DNA of 64,000 nt, taken from positions 67,628,992-67,692,991 of the forward strand of contig NC_079498.1 of NCBI RefSeq assembly GCF_030052815.1, read 5' to 3'. Origin of the DNA: Hevea brasiliensis (taxonomy: Eukaryota; Streptophyta; Magnoliopsida; Malpighiales; Euphorbiaceae). A program made the translations under genes and the position numbers. Within the stretch, counting starts at the first letter, position 1. Each line of letters starts with the position of its first letter. The notes below the pieces were generated by a model, which saw nothing but the letters and a program-made list of their open reading frames with translations, did no database searches and was not told where the DNA came from. Positions 46,336 through 58,092 of this stretch are shown in pieces.

Positions 46336-49300
46336 AGTCACACCTTATCCCTGGTAAGGCATGACATGTTCCCGTAGCATACCTAATGAATTACCGAACT
46401 CCACCTATCGATAACCCATTAGTTATGCTACAAAGGATTTTAAAACAAATTATAGCTTTTTATCTTATCAATTCTTTTGCAAAAAACTGCATGAGAATAG
46501 TTAAAATTCCATGTAAACATTCATTGGAAATAATGATAGACTAAATATTTCAAAAGTTACATTTTCATAAGTCTCAAAGTAAAATATAAATTAGTTACAA
46601 ACTCAAAATGTGATAGCAATGCAATGCTTTTAAATACAAACTGCTCGATGTCCGTACATCCATACATATAGGTACAAAATACATCAAAAGGAAATCACGG
46701 GGGTATACCTATGATATATACCCACAATCAAAACCAAAATGCTGCTTCCAAGTCTCTCACTCAACAGCCTTCTCCTTTCCCTTTCCTGCGATAGCATATA
46801 TAAGCTATCGCTGAGTATATCACTTAGTGGTGCACAACTAATAACTTTAAAACTTAAAATAAAGTAAAGCTTATCAAGGCATAATAAATCACATCCTTCG
46901 TAAGCATGAAAACATCACAATAGTTCTAAGTTCATTAGAGCCATTTATTATAATAACATTTCAAATGAGAAATCACAATTCATAAATCACAATTCATAAA
47001 GCATTAGTGTTGCCAACATCAACACACAGTTCAGGCCATGACACAAAATTTCACGATCAGTGCCATGTTATACACCACGACAATATCAACCTCACTAACC
47101 ATTATTAATGAGGGAAGGGCTAGCTAGCTAATGAGTACTCATTTAGTCTTACCCTACTAACCGTTATTAATAGGAGACATAATCAATATCAATTATCAAC
47201 CCCAAGTAGCCGTTACTACTAGGGAGTTCCGAAATGGACTGTCATGCTAACTGTGGTTTCAAAACAGTTTCCAAAATTTTTCCACTCAACAATCACATTT
47301 ATACACCAATAAACACATTTAAATTCATTATAATATCTATATAAAGGTGACAACACCCAAATTTCTTAAATGCAAGAGAAAAACTATATTTCAGTCAAAG
47401 TAAACTTGTTCAAAGCAAACTCATTCAAATAAACACATTCCAAACAATTTACAAGTTTAAAAACAAAGAAAAGGTTAGTTGTGCACAAACCTTCAATGCT
47501 CTCCTTTCTCTTTACTCACTATTTCTTATCCATCCCAACCTCTTTCTCTACTGAAAATACACAAATAGAATGCCTCAATACGCATCTCAATTGCTGCTTT
47601 AATGAATGTCTAATGCATCCCAAATCAGCTTTGCAAATTTTAGAAAGTTTTGGTTTTGGACAGCTTGGTGCCCCAATCTTTAAACCTAATTTTTTCCTAG
47701 TTATGATCATAATTTGATGAGGTGTTCTGCATGAAAATTATTCATCTGGGTCTTAACTTTATTTTTCCTTTTGAATCGCCTAATTCGGAGCTGTGTAGCT
47801 CAAGTTATGACCAAAACACAGTTATTGTTTATGTTACTATTCACCCTACAATTTCAGTTCTGGCAGATTTAATGATCCAACTTCGTTTAGCAATTTGATT
47901 AAGTTAAGTCCATAATTTGGTCTAATGTTCTCCATACGAAATATTCTACTATGTCTTAGGTTTCCATCGGTTTAAGAATCGCCTAAATTGAAGTTTTCTA
48001 GAGAGAGTTATAGCCATGCAAAATTTACTATTCATATAGTCAATCTGTAGATTTCCAAATTTTATGCAAATTTGGTGATTCAACTTTGCTTAGCAATTTG
48101 ATTGGGTTAAGTCCATAATTTGGCCTTAAGTTCTTCATATGAAATGTTCTACTGTGTTTTAAGTTTCTATCGGTTAAAGAATCACCTAAATCAGAGTTTT
48201 CTGAAGAGAGTTATGGCTATGCAAATTTCACTATTCATATGGTCAATCTGCAGATTTCTAGATTTTCTGCAGATTTGGTGATTCAAATTTGCTTAGCAAT
48301 TTGATTGGGTTAAGTCCATAATTTGGCCTTAAGTTATTCATATGAAATGTTCTAATATATTTTAAGTTTCTATCAGTTCAAGAATCACCTAAATCAGAGT
48401 TTTCTAGAGAGAGTTATGGCCATGCAAAATTTACTGTTCAAGTGCCTAATTCTGTAGGTTCTAGAATTTTGTCTCCAAGTTCAAGCCAAGTTTTAGGCAA
48501 TTTCTGGGCAGTTTCTGGGTTAGGTCTCTTCATGAAAATTCTAACCCTATGTCTTAAGTTTCATTTCCAATTGGTTTCACACCAATTGGATTTGTGTAGC
48601 TCAATTTATGGGCTATCAAACACAGTGAACTCAGTGTGCAAATTCTGCCCTAGGATCAAATTTTCATTTCTTCAATTATTCCCACTAACCACCCTCAATT
48701 CACATTTAATTCACCCAAAATGGCTATAATTTACCATTGACACATCAATGGCATTTCCTAGCACAAAACCCACAATTTTCAAACACCAAAGTTTCCAATT
48801 TTCCCTAATCCTACCATTTCATTACTTTCATTCATCAACCCATTGTCAATTCAAACTAAATAAACCTCAAATGACTATAATTTAACACTACACACACCAA
48901 TTTCACTCTCTAGCACCCAAGCTCCAATTTTTCCATGAACTCTAATCTCCCATAATTAAATTTATACACATTTCATGCAATTTTTTGCCCAAATTATGTA
49001 TACTACTTCAACTAAGCTTAATCTAATCATCAATTTCATTCAAAGACATCAAACGCTAACTTTTCTCCAATTTGGCCAAAACCCTAGTTTAGATTCCATA
49101 CATGTTTTCTTTCATTTTCTTATGAAATTTCATCATAAATTAACTTCATTCAAGGCTTATACAATTAATCTAACATAAAAAGGAAGCTTACCTCAAGTGA
49201 CCACTTCTAATCTTCAAGTTCTTCCAATTCTTTTGTTCTCTTAGCTTTTAATGTAACACCCCTATTTGCATAGCCTGGTAAATTTTACTGTTTCGGTGAT

Positions 49301-52300
49301 CGGTGTCGGTCTGGATAATTAAGGGGATTAGAACCACACTTAAGATAACTAGATAAGCCCTAAACACAAATAATAAGTAATTGTCAAATGTTTAAGTATA
49401 AATAAGAAAAACAAAACATAAGAAGTTAAATGAGCCGAGAGTCACAACGATGGGTGACCTTCTCGGGAAGGATTGGGAAGTCGATTAAAACTTAAATTTC
49501 GAACCGTAAAATGTGACGCCGCGGTCCTTAGGACTAGTGCGAACACAAGGATCCGGAAGAAATATTGAATTATTTTCAAACCGGGTTGAACCAGCGAGGG
49601 GCAATTTGGTCAATTGACCCCGAGAGCTGACTCCTGACCTAACTGTCAAATAAAATCAGAGAAAAGAAAATTTCAGAATTAGGAATTAAATTAAAGAACT
49701 AATAGAAAAAAAAAAAAGGAAAAGTAAAAAGTGATGACATCATGCATGACCTCATGCATGATGCAATAATTATTATAATTAAAATTTATTTAATTTAAAT
49801 TTGTGGTCTTCCTAAAGACATAAAAAAAAAAGAAAATAAAAAAAAAAATCAAAAGTCTTCTTCTTCCTCAAGTTGCCGTCCACCATTCTCTCTCCCTCTC
49901 TCTCACCAAAACACCATGGAAGCTTGCACTCAAGCTTTTGAACCCACTAATTAAACCCTAAATTCCCTAAATTTCTGCATTAGAACTTGATAACCTAACT
50001 TGAGAAGAAGCTTGAACAAGAAAGAAAGAAGAAAAGAAGAAGGGAATTGAAGATTTAAAATCAAAGTTTGAGGTTAGTGAGCAAACTTCCATTTCTTAGT
50101 TTAATTTCTATGTTTTTGGTTCAAGTAGCTTAGATTTTAACTTAAAATTAAAAGAAAATAATTGTTGGAGGACTAGAGGAAAAATTCGGCCAGCTAGGGT
50201 TTGTGATGATAATATATGAATTTGATTGAATAAATAGTGTAGGTAAGCTTGTATGAGTATAGAAGTAATGCCAGTATTCTTGAAATTAGTTAAATGCAAT
50301 AAATAGGTGAATTAGGGTTTGACACCTAGGGTTTTAGGAGGTAAAATGTGAGAAATTGTTAAATGATGTGTTTGACCTAGTTTAAGCTGAGAAATGGTCA
50401 TTTGTGACCAATTGGAGTATGTTAGAAGTGTTGGAACCAAATGCAAATTCGGATTGCTTAGGGTCATGCTGCAGGCAGTAGGACCAAGATCCCTTTTAGG
50501 GACCAAAACTGAAAATTTACAAGCCCAATTGGTGTGAGGCCAATTGGGAATGAAACTAGACACAAAATGACACATTTTTCATTTAGGAATCGTGCCTAAA
50601 AAGTGACCAAAACCTAGTGAATAAATTGACCAAATCCGGAATTGGCAATCTGACCTGTACAAAAATGACTAAATGAATAGTATTTGTTTATTTAGCCATA
50701 ACTTGGGTTAGGCAGGTCTAAATGACCTGAAATTTTACCAGTGAAAAGCTGAGATATAGACCTAAAACTTTCATGAAGAAAACAAACCCAAATTATACCC
50801 TTAACTAAGTCATTTAGTCACCCAAAGTTGGTGACCTAAAACTGCCAGAACCAGAATTTCCCCAGAAATCTGGGTTAAGTCCAATCCGGCAGCCATGATT
50901 CAAATGGCTATAACTTGAGCTACAAAACTCCAATTAGAGTGATTCAAAAAGGAGAATAAAGTTAAGACAATAGGAAAGATTTTCTATGAAGAAAATTTTG
51001 CCAAATTCTAACAGCAAAATGACCAATGGAATAGTGTAACATAAGACACCAAAACTGAAAATTTACAAATTTACCTAAAAGACTTAAGTTTTGAGAAAAC
51101 AACCATAATTAACAAAATTGGTGACCAAAATGTGGTATGTGGGTGAAGTTGGAATTCCCATACCTATTAAGCCTTAGAAAGTCAACAAATTGACTTGAAT
51201 AGTGTAGTGAATAGTAACCTCAAAACACAATTTAAAGAACACAAAGTTTAGCATATTAAAGCTAGATATAAGTGAATTTGAATTTATTTTTGGATTTATA
51301 ATGAGTTATGATACTGAAACACTGTGAAACTGTGTTTTTCGATGGAAAAGAATACTGGGAATGAACCTGAGGGATCGAGTCAAGCCCAAGAGGCGACTCG
51401 CTTAAAGTTTGTGCACAACATCAATATGCTTTAAAATTCATTTACAAAGTGCATTAAATGTGTATTATGCTTTTGCTTTGAATTATTGAAAGTTTATTTG
51501 TGTATGTTTGAAATGGCAATAAATGTTTAATAAATTGTTAAGATAAGTTTTGAAACCATAGTGTCATGACCATATATTTGAACACCTCACTAGCATGACT
51601 AGTGGGGCAAATCAGTTTCGAATTTTGATTCCTTCTCTGGCTGAAGTGTTGAGGTGTGTTCCAGTAGAAGAAGAAAAAGAATGGGTTCCCATATATTTGA
51701 GCTAGCTAGCCTTGTGATGTGACTTCTCCTTAGCTTTTGGCTATTGAGATTATATTTGTTTCGAATGGCATGATATAACTGTGTGTTTTTATGAAATGTG
51801 TTTTGAGACTTTTAAAATGAAATTATTTGGATTAAAATTTTATAAGTCATTTTTGAATGTATTGCTCATGTTCAATTTAAATTTTGAATAAATATGATTT
51901 AAATTCTGCATAAAGTTTATTTTAGTATGTTGTGCACCACTGAGTCCTAGTACTCAGCGATATCTGTTCTTGCTGTCGCAGATATAGAGACTAGAGGAGT
52001 AGCAGAGTGAGCTGCTGAGGATTGTGGAGCGACCTACCCTGAAGTTCTATCGAGTATATTTTATACCTTGATTGTAAAAACTATTTTGATGTATGTAACT
52101 GTATAGACATGTAAAATTGGTTATGAGTAGTTGTATAAATCTTGTAATAAATTTTGGTTTGAATTTTTCCTAATGTATATTTTTGGAATGATGTATATAA
52201 ATTATTTTGTCTTTAACGAAATATGAATGGAAATATTTTATTTTAATTTAAATGAAATTAATTGGTAGTATTTTGATGATTGTTGAATTTTGGAAATAGA

Positions 52301-53234
52301 GAAATAATGTTGAAATTGATTGGGATGGTTGTGAAATTGATGAAGTTGTTGAGATAAATCATTGGAAGTGCTTTTTACAGGTATTTGAAGAACTTTTTTT
52401 TGAGAAATACAGACTGCACTCTGCTAAAATTTTTATAAAATTTGCGAAAAAATAAAATGGGACAAATATTTTAACTACTCACCACTTGTGAAAGTAAGAA
52501 AATTATTTTAAAATCCCTTGTAGGGTACTTAATGAGTTATCGGTAGGTGAAGTTCGGTAGTTCATTAGGTATTCTACAGGATCATGTTATGCCTTACAGA
52601 GGAGTAAGGTGTGACATTTAATCTCTTAATCAAGGATAAATTTGATGTTTTCTACCAATTAGATAGAAAACCTATGGAGAAAAAGTGGGAAAAAAATTAA
52701 GAGTTGAGAGAGGTTGTAAGTGGAAGAATGAAGAAAGAAGAAATAAAAGAGAGGGAGAGGGAGAGACTGTGGGGTGGCATAATGTGGGTGAAAGAGAAGA
52801 AATGACTTTTTAATTTATCTTATCTTTTATATATATTTATTCCCAAAATTAGTTTATTTCAGTTAAAAATTTTAATTGTGTCAAAAATGTCATAAAACTT
52901 ACAATTTTATTTTCTTTCTTTTCTTTTTATATTTACACTAAATTTTCTTCAATATTTCTTCATAATTCAATAATTTATTTTCATTTACTTTAATTAACAT
53001 TTTGGTCAAAAGTCAACTCTTGAGGTGAATTGACTAAAATGCCCCTCATCGGGTCATAATCCTTCTTTTTCATAATACCCGTTAAATCCTTAGGCCTTTG
53101 GTTCACTTGAATTTTTATTGTGTCTATCTCAATTAATTTTGCATTTATTTTTAGTCCTCAAGGTGTTCTTTGAATGGTACTAGTTACAGGCTAAAAATGG
53201 TACTATTTATAACTCGGAGGTTCGGGGTGTTACA
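46336..53234 (-). repeat. 3' LTR of element C, split by LTR D
   Basis: Without D and one TTTAA copy it is 3529 bases, close to the 3518 of the other LTR. Read on the minus strand it starts TGTAACACCCCGAACC. A TATA-like TATATATAAAAGATAAG lies near 52826-52842. Diverged ~190-bp tandem units (about 47990-48440) contain a GAGAGAGTTATGGCCATGC core. Its terminus at 46336 is mutated. Confidence 0.9.
49252..52616 (+). mobile_element. Solo LTR D (3365 bp)
   Basis: TGTAACACCCCTATTTGC to AAGGTGTGACA, flanked by the perfect 5-bp repeat TTTAA (49247-49251, 52617-52621). The matching position in C's other LTR (about 60998) is the empty site. No PBS, coding region or second LTR is present, so it is a solo LTR left by LTR-LTR recombination. 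Its start resembles A and E (TACTGTTTCGGTGATC) and its last ~110 bases resemble the end of C's LTR. Confidence 0.92.
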
Positions 53235-53247
53235 ATTCTCCCCTCCT
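53235..53247 (-). other. Polypurine tract of element C
   Basis: Minus-strand GGAGGGGAGAAT directly before the 3' LTR, with GGACGAAATTTTA shortly upstream. Confidence 0.85.
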
Positions 53248-53249
53248 TA

Positions 53250-56200
53250 AAAATAAAATTTCGTCCTTAAAATTTACCTAGTCTTAGTCTCTAAATATCT
53301 GTGGGTGTTGTCTCCTCTTGTCCTCCTCACCCTCCTATGTAGCCTCTTGACCTGAATGATGGTTCCACAACACTTTCACCAGAGGTGTTTACTTATTCCT
53401 CAGCTGCTTCACCTCATATGCCAAGAACTTTAGGGGCTCTTCATCATATGTTAGGTCTGGATTTACCTCAATCTCCTCTACTGGTAAAATGTGAGAGGGG
53501 TCTGATCTGTACCTCCTCAACATGGAGAGATGGAAGACATTGTGAATCTTTTCTAACTCCGGAGGCAATGCAAGTCTATATGCCAATGGACCCACGCTTT
53601 CCAGAACCTCATACGGCCTAATGAAGCGAGGACTTAGTTTCCCCTTTCTACCAAACCTCAAGATCCTCTTCCATGGGGAAACTTTCAGGAACACCTTGTC
53701 AGCCACACTGTACTGAATATCTCTTCTCTTTAGGTCAATGTAGGACTTCTATCTATCCGTTGCAACTTTGAGTTTGTCTCTAATGAGCTTAACCTTTTCT
53801 TCCGTCTACTGCACTAATTCTGGGCCAATTAACTTCCTCTCGCCCACTTCATCCTAACACAAGGGAGTTCTACACTTTCTACCATAAAGTGCTTTGTATG
53901 GAGGCATCCCGATGCTTGACTGATAACTATTGTTATTCAATTAAAGGCAAGTGTGTGTCCCAACTCCCTTTAAACTCAATCACACAGGCCCGAAGCATAT
54001 CCTCCAAAATCTAAATGATCCTTTTAGATTGGCCTTCTGTCTGTGGATGGAATGCTGTACTAAAGTTCAATCTAGTTCCTAGGGCTTTTTGGAGACTACC
54101 CCAGAATCTAGAAGTGAACCTTGGGTCTCTGTCTGACACAATAGACACTGGCACTCCATGTAACCTCACCACATCATCAATGTATAGTTGGCCAATCTTT
54201 CCAGGCTGGAATGCATCCTCACTGGCAAAAAGTGTGCAGACTTGGTTAATCTATTAACAATAACCCAAACTGCATCATGATTCTTTTGTGTACGTGGAAG
54301 TCCTATCACCAAATCCATAGTGATTCTTTCCCATTTCCACTCAGGAATTGGCAATGGCTGTAGCAACCCTACAGGCACTTGGTGTTCTGCCTTTACTTGC
54401 TGACAAGTTAGGTATTTGGCAACATATTCTGCAATGTCTTTCTTCATTCCTCTCTACCAATAGTGCTCTTTCACACTTCTGTACATTTTGGTTCCACTAG
54501 GATGCATTGCAAAAGGTGAATCATATGCTTCCTTTAAAATGGTTTGCCTCAATTCAACATTCTTAGTAATGCACATTCTACCCTTATATAACAACAATTC
54601 CTCATCATTTACTGACAATTCTGGTTTCTTGCCATCTCGAGCCTCTTCCATCAACTTCACATACTTATCATTCATCTATGCAACTGCTTTAATTTATTCT
54701 GCCAACATTGGCTTCACTTGCCTACCATCTGCCCATCTTCATTGATCTCCAAATTAGCTTGCAATGCCCTTAACTCATGCACCATGGACAATGGAGAAAC
54801 CCTCAAACTAGCCATAGTCTTGCGACTTAAAGCATCAGCTACAATATTAGCTTTTCCAGGCTGATAGTCTATCAAACAATCATAATCTTTTATCAGCTTT
54901 AACCATCTCCTCTGCCTCAAATTTAACTCCTTTTGTATGCCCAAATACTTCAAACTTTTATGATCAGTGTATATATAACATCTCTCCCCATACAAGTAAT
55001 GTCTCCAGATCTTCAAGGCAAAGACAATGGCTGCCAGCTCCAAGTCATACGTAGGATAATTCCTCTCATGCGGTTTAAGCTGGCGTGAAGCATAGACAAT
55101 GACATTCCTATCTTGCAACAACACACAGCCCAATCCGTTATAAGAAGCATCACTTTATATGGTATACTCCTTACCCAAACTGGGCAAGGTTAAGACTAGA
55201 GCTTTAGTTAAACGCCTCTTTAACTCATCAAAACTTTCCTGGCACCGATCAGTCCACTAAAATTTTACATCCTTCCTAAGTAGCTTGGTCAGTGGAGATG
55301 CTAGCATGGAGAATCCCTTCACAAACCTTCGGTAATACCAGGCTAAACCAAGGAAACTTTGAACTTCCGTGACGTTTCTAGGTGGCTTCCAATTAAGAAT
55401 GGCTTCTACTTTGCTAGGATCCACCTGGATACCCTCTACAGATACAATATGCCCCAAAAATATAATCTCCTTTAGCCAAAACTCACATTTCGACAGTTTG
55501 GCATACAACTGCTTCTCCCTCAAAGTCTGCAATATTATCCTCAAGTGCTTGTCGTGTTCCTTTGCATTCTTTGAGTACACCAAAACATCATCAATGAACA
55601 CCACAACAAACTGCTCCAAATATGGCCTGAAGATAGTGTTCATTAGGCCCATAAAAGCAGTTGGAGCATTAGTCAACCTGAATGGCATTACCAAGAACTC
55701 ATAGTGGCCATATCGAGTCCTAAAAGCAGTTTTAGGAATACTTTGCTCTTGCACCCTCAACTGGTAGTAGCCCAATCTCAAGTAAATTTTGGAGAATACA
55801 GTTGCATCCTTCAACTGATCAAACAAATCATCGATCTGTGGCAGAGGATGTCTACTCTTTATGGTTACCTTATTCAACTGTCTGTAGTTTATGCATAGGT
55901 GGAGAGTACCATCCTTCTTATTCACAAATAATACTGGTGCTCTCCAAGGTGACACACTAGGATGGATGAAACCCTTATCTAACAATTCCTGCAATTGCAC
56001 CTTCAACTCTTTCAACTCAGTAGGTGCCATCCTATAAGGAGTGATGGAGATTGGCTCCACACCAGGCATAGTCTCAATTTCAAACTGCACCTCTCTTTCC
56101 GGAGGCAATCCCGGTAATTTTTCTGGAAAGACATCCGGAAAATCCCATATTGTAGGAATATCTTTAAGATCAGGACTCCCCACCTGGGTGTCTATCACAT

Positions 56201-57904
56201 GAGCTAGATAAGCTTCACATCCCTTTCTAATCATCTTTCTAGCAAGCACAGCTAAAATGATGTTGGATGGCAATAACTGCCTCTCCCCGTGTATCACTAC
56301 GTTTGCATACTCGGGAAGACCAAAAGTGACTGTCTTCAGCATACAGTCGATCATGGCGTGATGCCTAGCTAACCAATCCATACTCAAGATGATATCATAA
56401 TCTCGGAAGAGCATTTTAATTAAGTTTGACAGGAGTATATGTCCTTGGATCACCAAAGGACAATCTTCATACAATTTGTTCACCCTAACCTCTTGCCCTA
56501 AGGACTAGTCACTAGCACATCATAATCCATTTTTAAGCAAGGAATGGCAATAGAACATGCAATACTGGCACTAGCATAAGAATGTGTAGAACCAAGGTCA
56601 AACAACACATATACATCTCTATCAAAAATGGAGAAAGTACTAGCCACAACATCTGATGTCTCAGCTTTCTCCCTCTAGCGCATGGTGTACACCCTGGCTG
56701 ATGCACCACTCTGCTCTGGTTGGCTCGCTGTGCCCTGGCTGCCAGAAGTGTTACCTCTACCCCTGCCTTGGCCTCTACTAGCTGTCTGTTGTGCTCTGGA
56801 AGTAGAACCTTGAATAGATCCCTCAGTGGTGGTAGGTGGCCTAGACCTACGAGCATTAGCACAATCTCTAGCAAAATGCCCACTTCCTCCACAGTTGTAA
56901 TAGGCTCCTATGGCCTTATAACATACTCCTCCATGAGTCCTGCCACAAGTCTCACAAGCATGAGTAGGAAAGGAACCCTTAGATGTCTGCTGTTCGGATT
57001 TTGGTGGCCTCTGCCGTGAGAATCTTCCCCTACTAGATCCTCTGTTACTTGGTCCCCCAAAGCTCTTTCTCTTACTCGGATTGCTAGTTGAACTATGACC
57101 TGAAGTCTTCCCACTTTTCTCTTTTTCTTCTGTTCCCTTTTTAACAGCCCCTTCTAACTCAATCCTCTCTAATTCCAGGGCTTGGGATATTAGCTCTGAG
57201 AAGTTCTCATGTCGGAACCCAACCACTTGCATTCATAAGATAGGCCTCAATCCAGCTTCAAAGTGCTTGCATCTGTCTCTGCTAGTGGTGAGTAAACTCT
57301 CAGCATAGTGACTCAGGCGAGAGAAGTCTCGCTCGTACTCTGCCATAGTCCTATCACCCTGTTTCAGACTCAGGAACTCTTGTAGCTTCATATCCACATA
57401 CGTGTCCGGAACATACATCTGTCTAAACTCCCTCAGAAAATCTTCCCAAGTCAGAACTGGAGGCTCTACCAGGCTGTGGGGAATGGTCTTCCACCATTCA
57501 TAAGCATCCCCTTGCAATAAAGAAATGGAGTATTCAAACGTCAGATCATCTGTACAGTGTACTTTTTTGAATACTCTCTCCATTCTCTCAAGCCATTGTT
57601 CTGCTTCCAATGGGTCCACTGTACCTTTAAACTCTATCACCCCATACTTCATTAACTTTTCATACTGTCTGGCTGGAAATGGTGGTTGCATTAGAGGTGC
57701 TTGCACAGGAGCTTGGACTGGAATATGGTCAGCTATTTGCTGAAATATTGTAGCCATCTGCTGAGCGAACTGAGCAGGAAACTGCATAGGCGGGATGGGT
57801 GCAGCTGACCCACTGGCATTCGGAGGAGCTGGGGCCTCCCCATGTACCTCAGTTGCTACGGATTGTTCTACCGTGTGATCCCCTTCTTCCATACCGAAAC
57901 ACAA
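53250..57904 (-). pseudogene. Element C gag-pol remnant
   Basis: Gag starts at 57904 (or the Met at 57892) and includes the retrotransposon-gag core WLERMERVFKKVHC and DAYEWWKTI. A TGA at 57233-57235 interrupts it; the frame continues to 56675. The zinc knuckle has lost its first Cys (YYNCGGSGHFARDC). Protease and RT (to 55257) include [10 protein letters not shown], but the conserved Asp in FSKIDL is Tyr ([13 protein letters not shown]), removing a catalytic residue. RNase H is readable at 55133-54714 ([10 protein letters not shown]) and integrase at 54675-54166, with Asn in [12 protein letters not shown]. Downstream frames are broken until 53706-53389 (KVSPWKRILRFGRKGKLSPR), followed by a stop and a chromodomain-like VLWNHHSGQEAT. 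Confidence 0.92.
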
Positions 57905-58072
57905 AGAATTTTACTTCCTGGACAACCAACACAAGGAGATTTTCCTCAATTAGTCCATATTTATAATGTAACGCACTATATGTATCAACTAATGACAATT
58001 GAGCAGTTGTACTTATCAAAAAAAAATTTTTTTTTTCAAATATGCAATTTCAAAACTTGTATGAAAACCAAA

Positions 58073-58084
58073 GCTCTGATACCA
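58073..58084 (-). other. Primer binding site of element C
   Basis: Plus strand GCTCTGATACCA, the complement of TGGTATCAGAGC, lying eight bases inside the 5' LTR edge. Confidence 0.92.
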
Positions 58085-58092
58085 CTAAAACA

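Noticed and set aside
51950..52060. Short gene-like stretch within LTR D
   Set aside because: No open frame of useful length; it lies inside a defined solo LTR.
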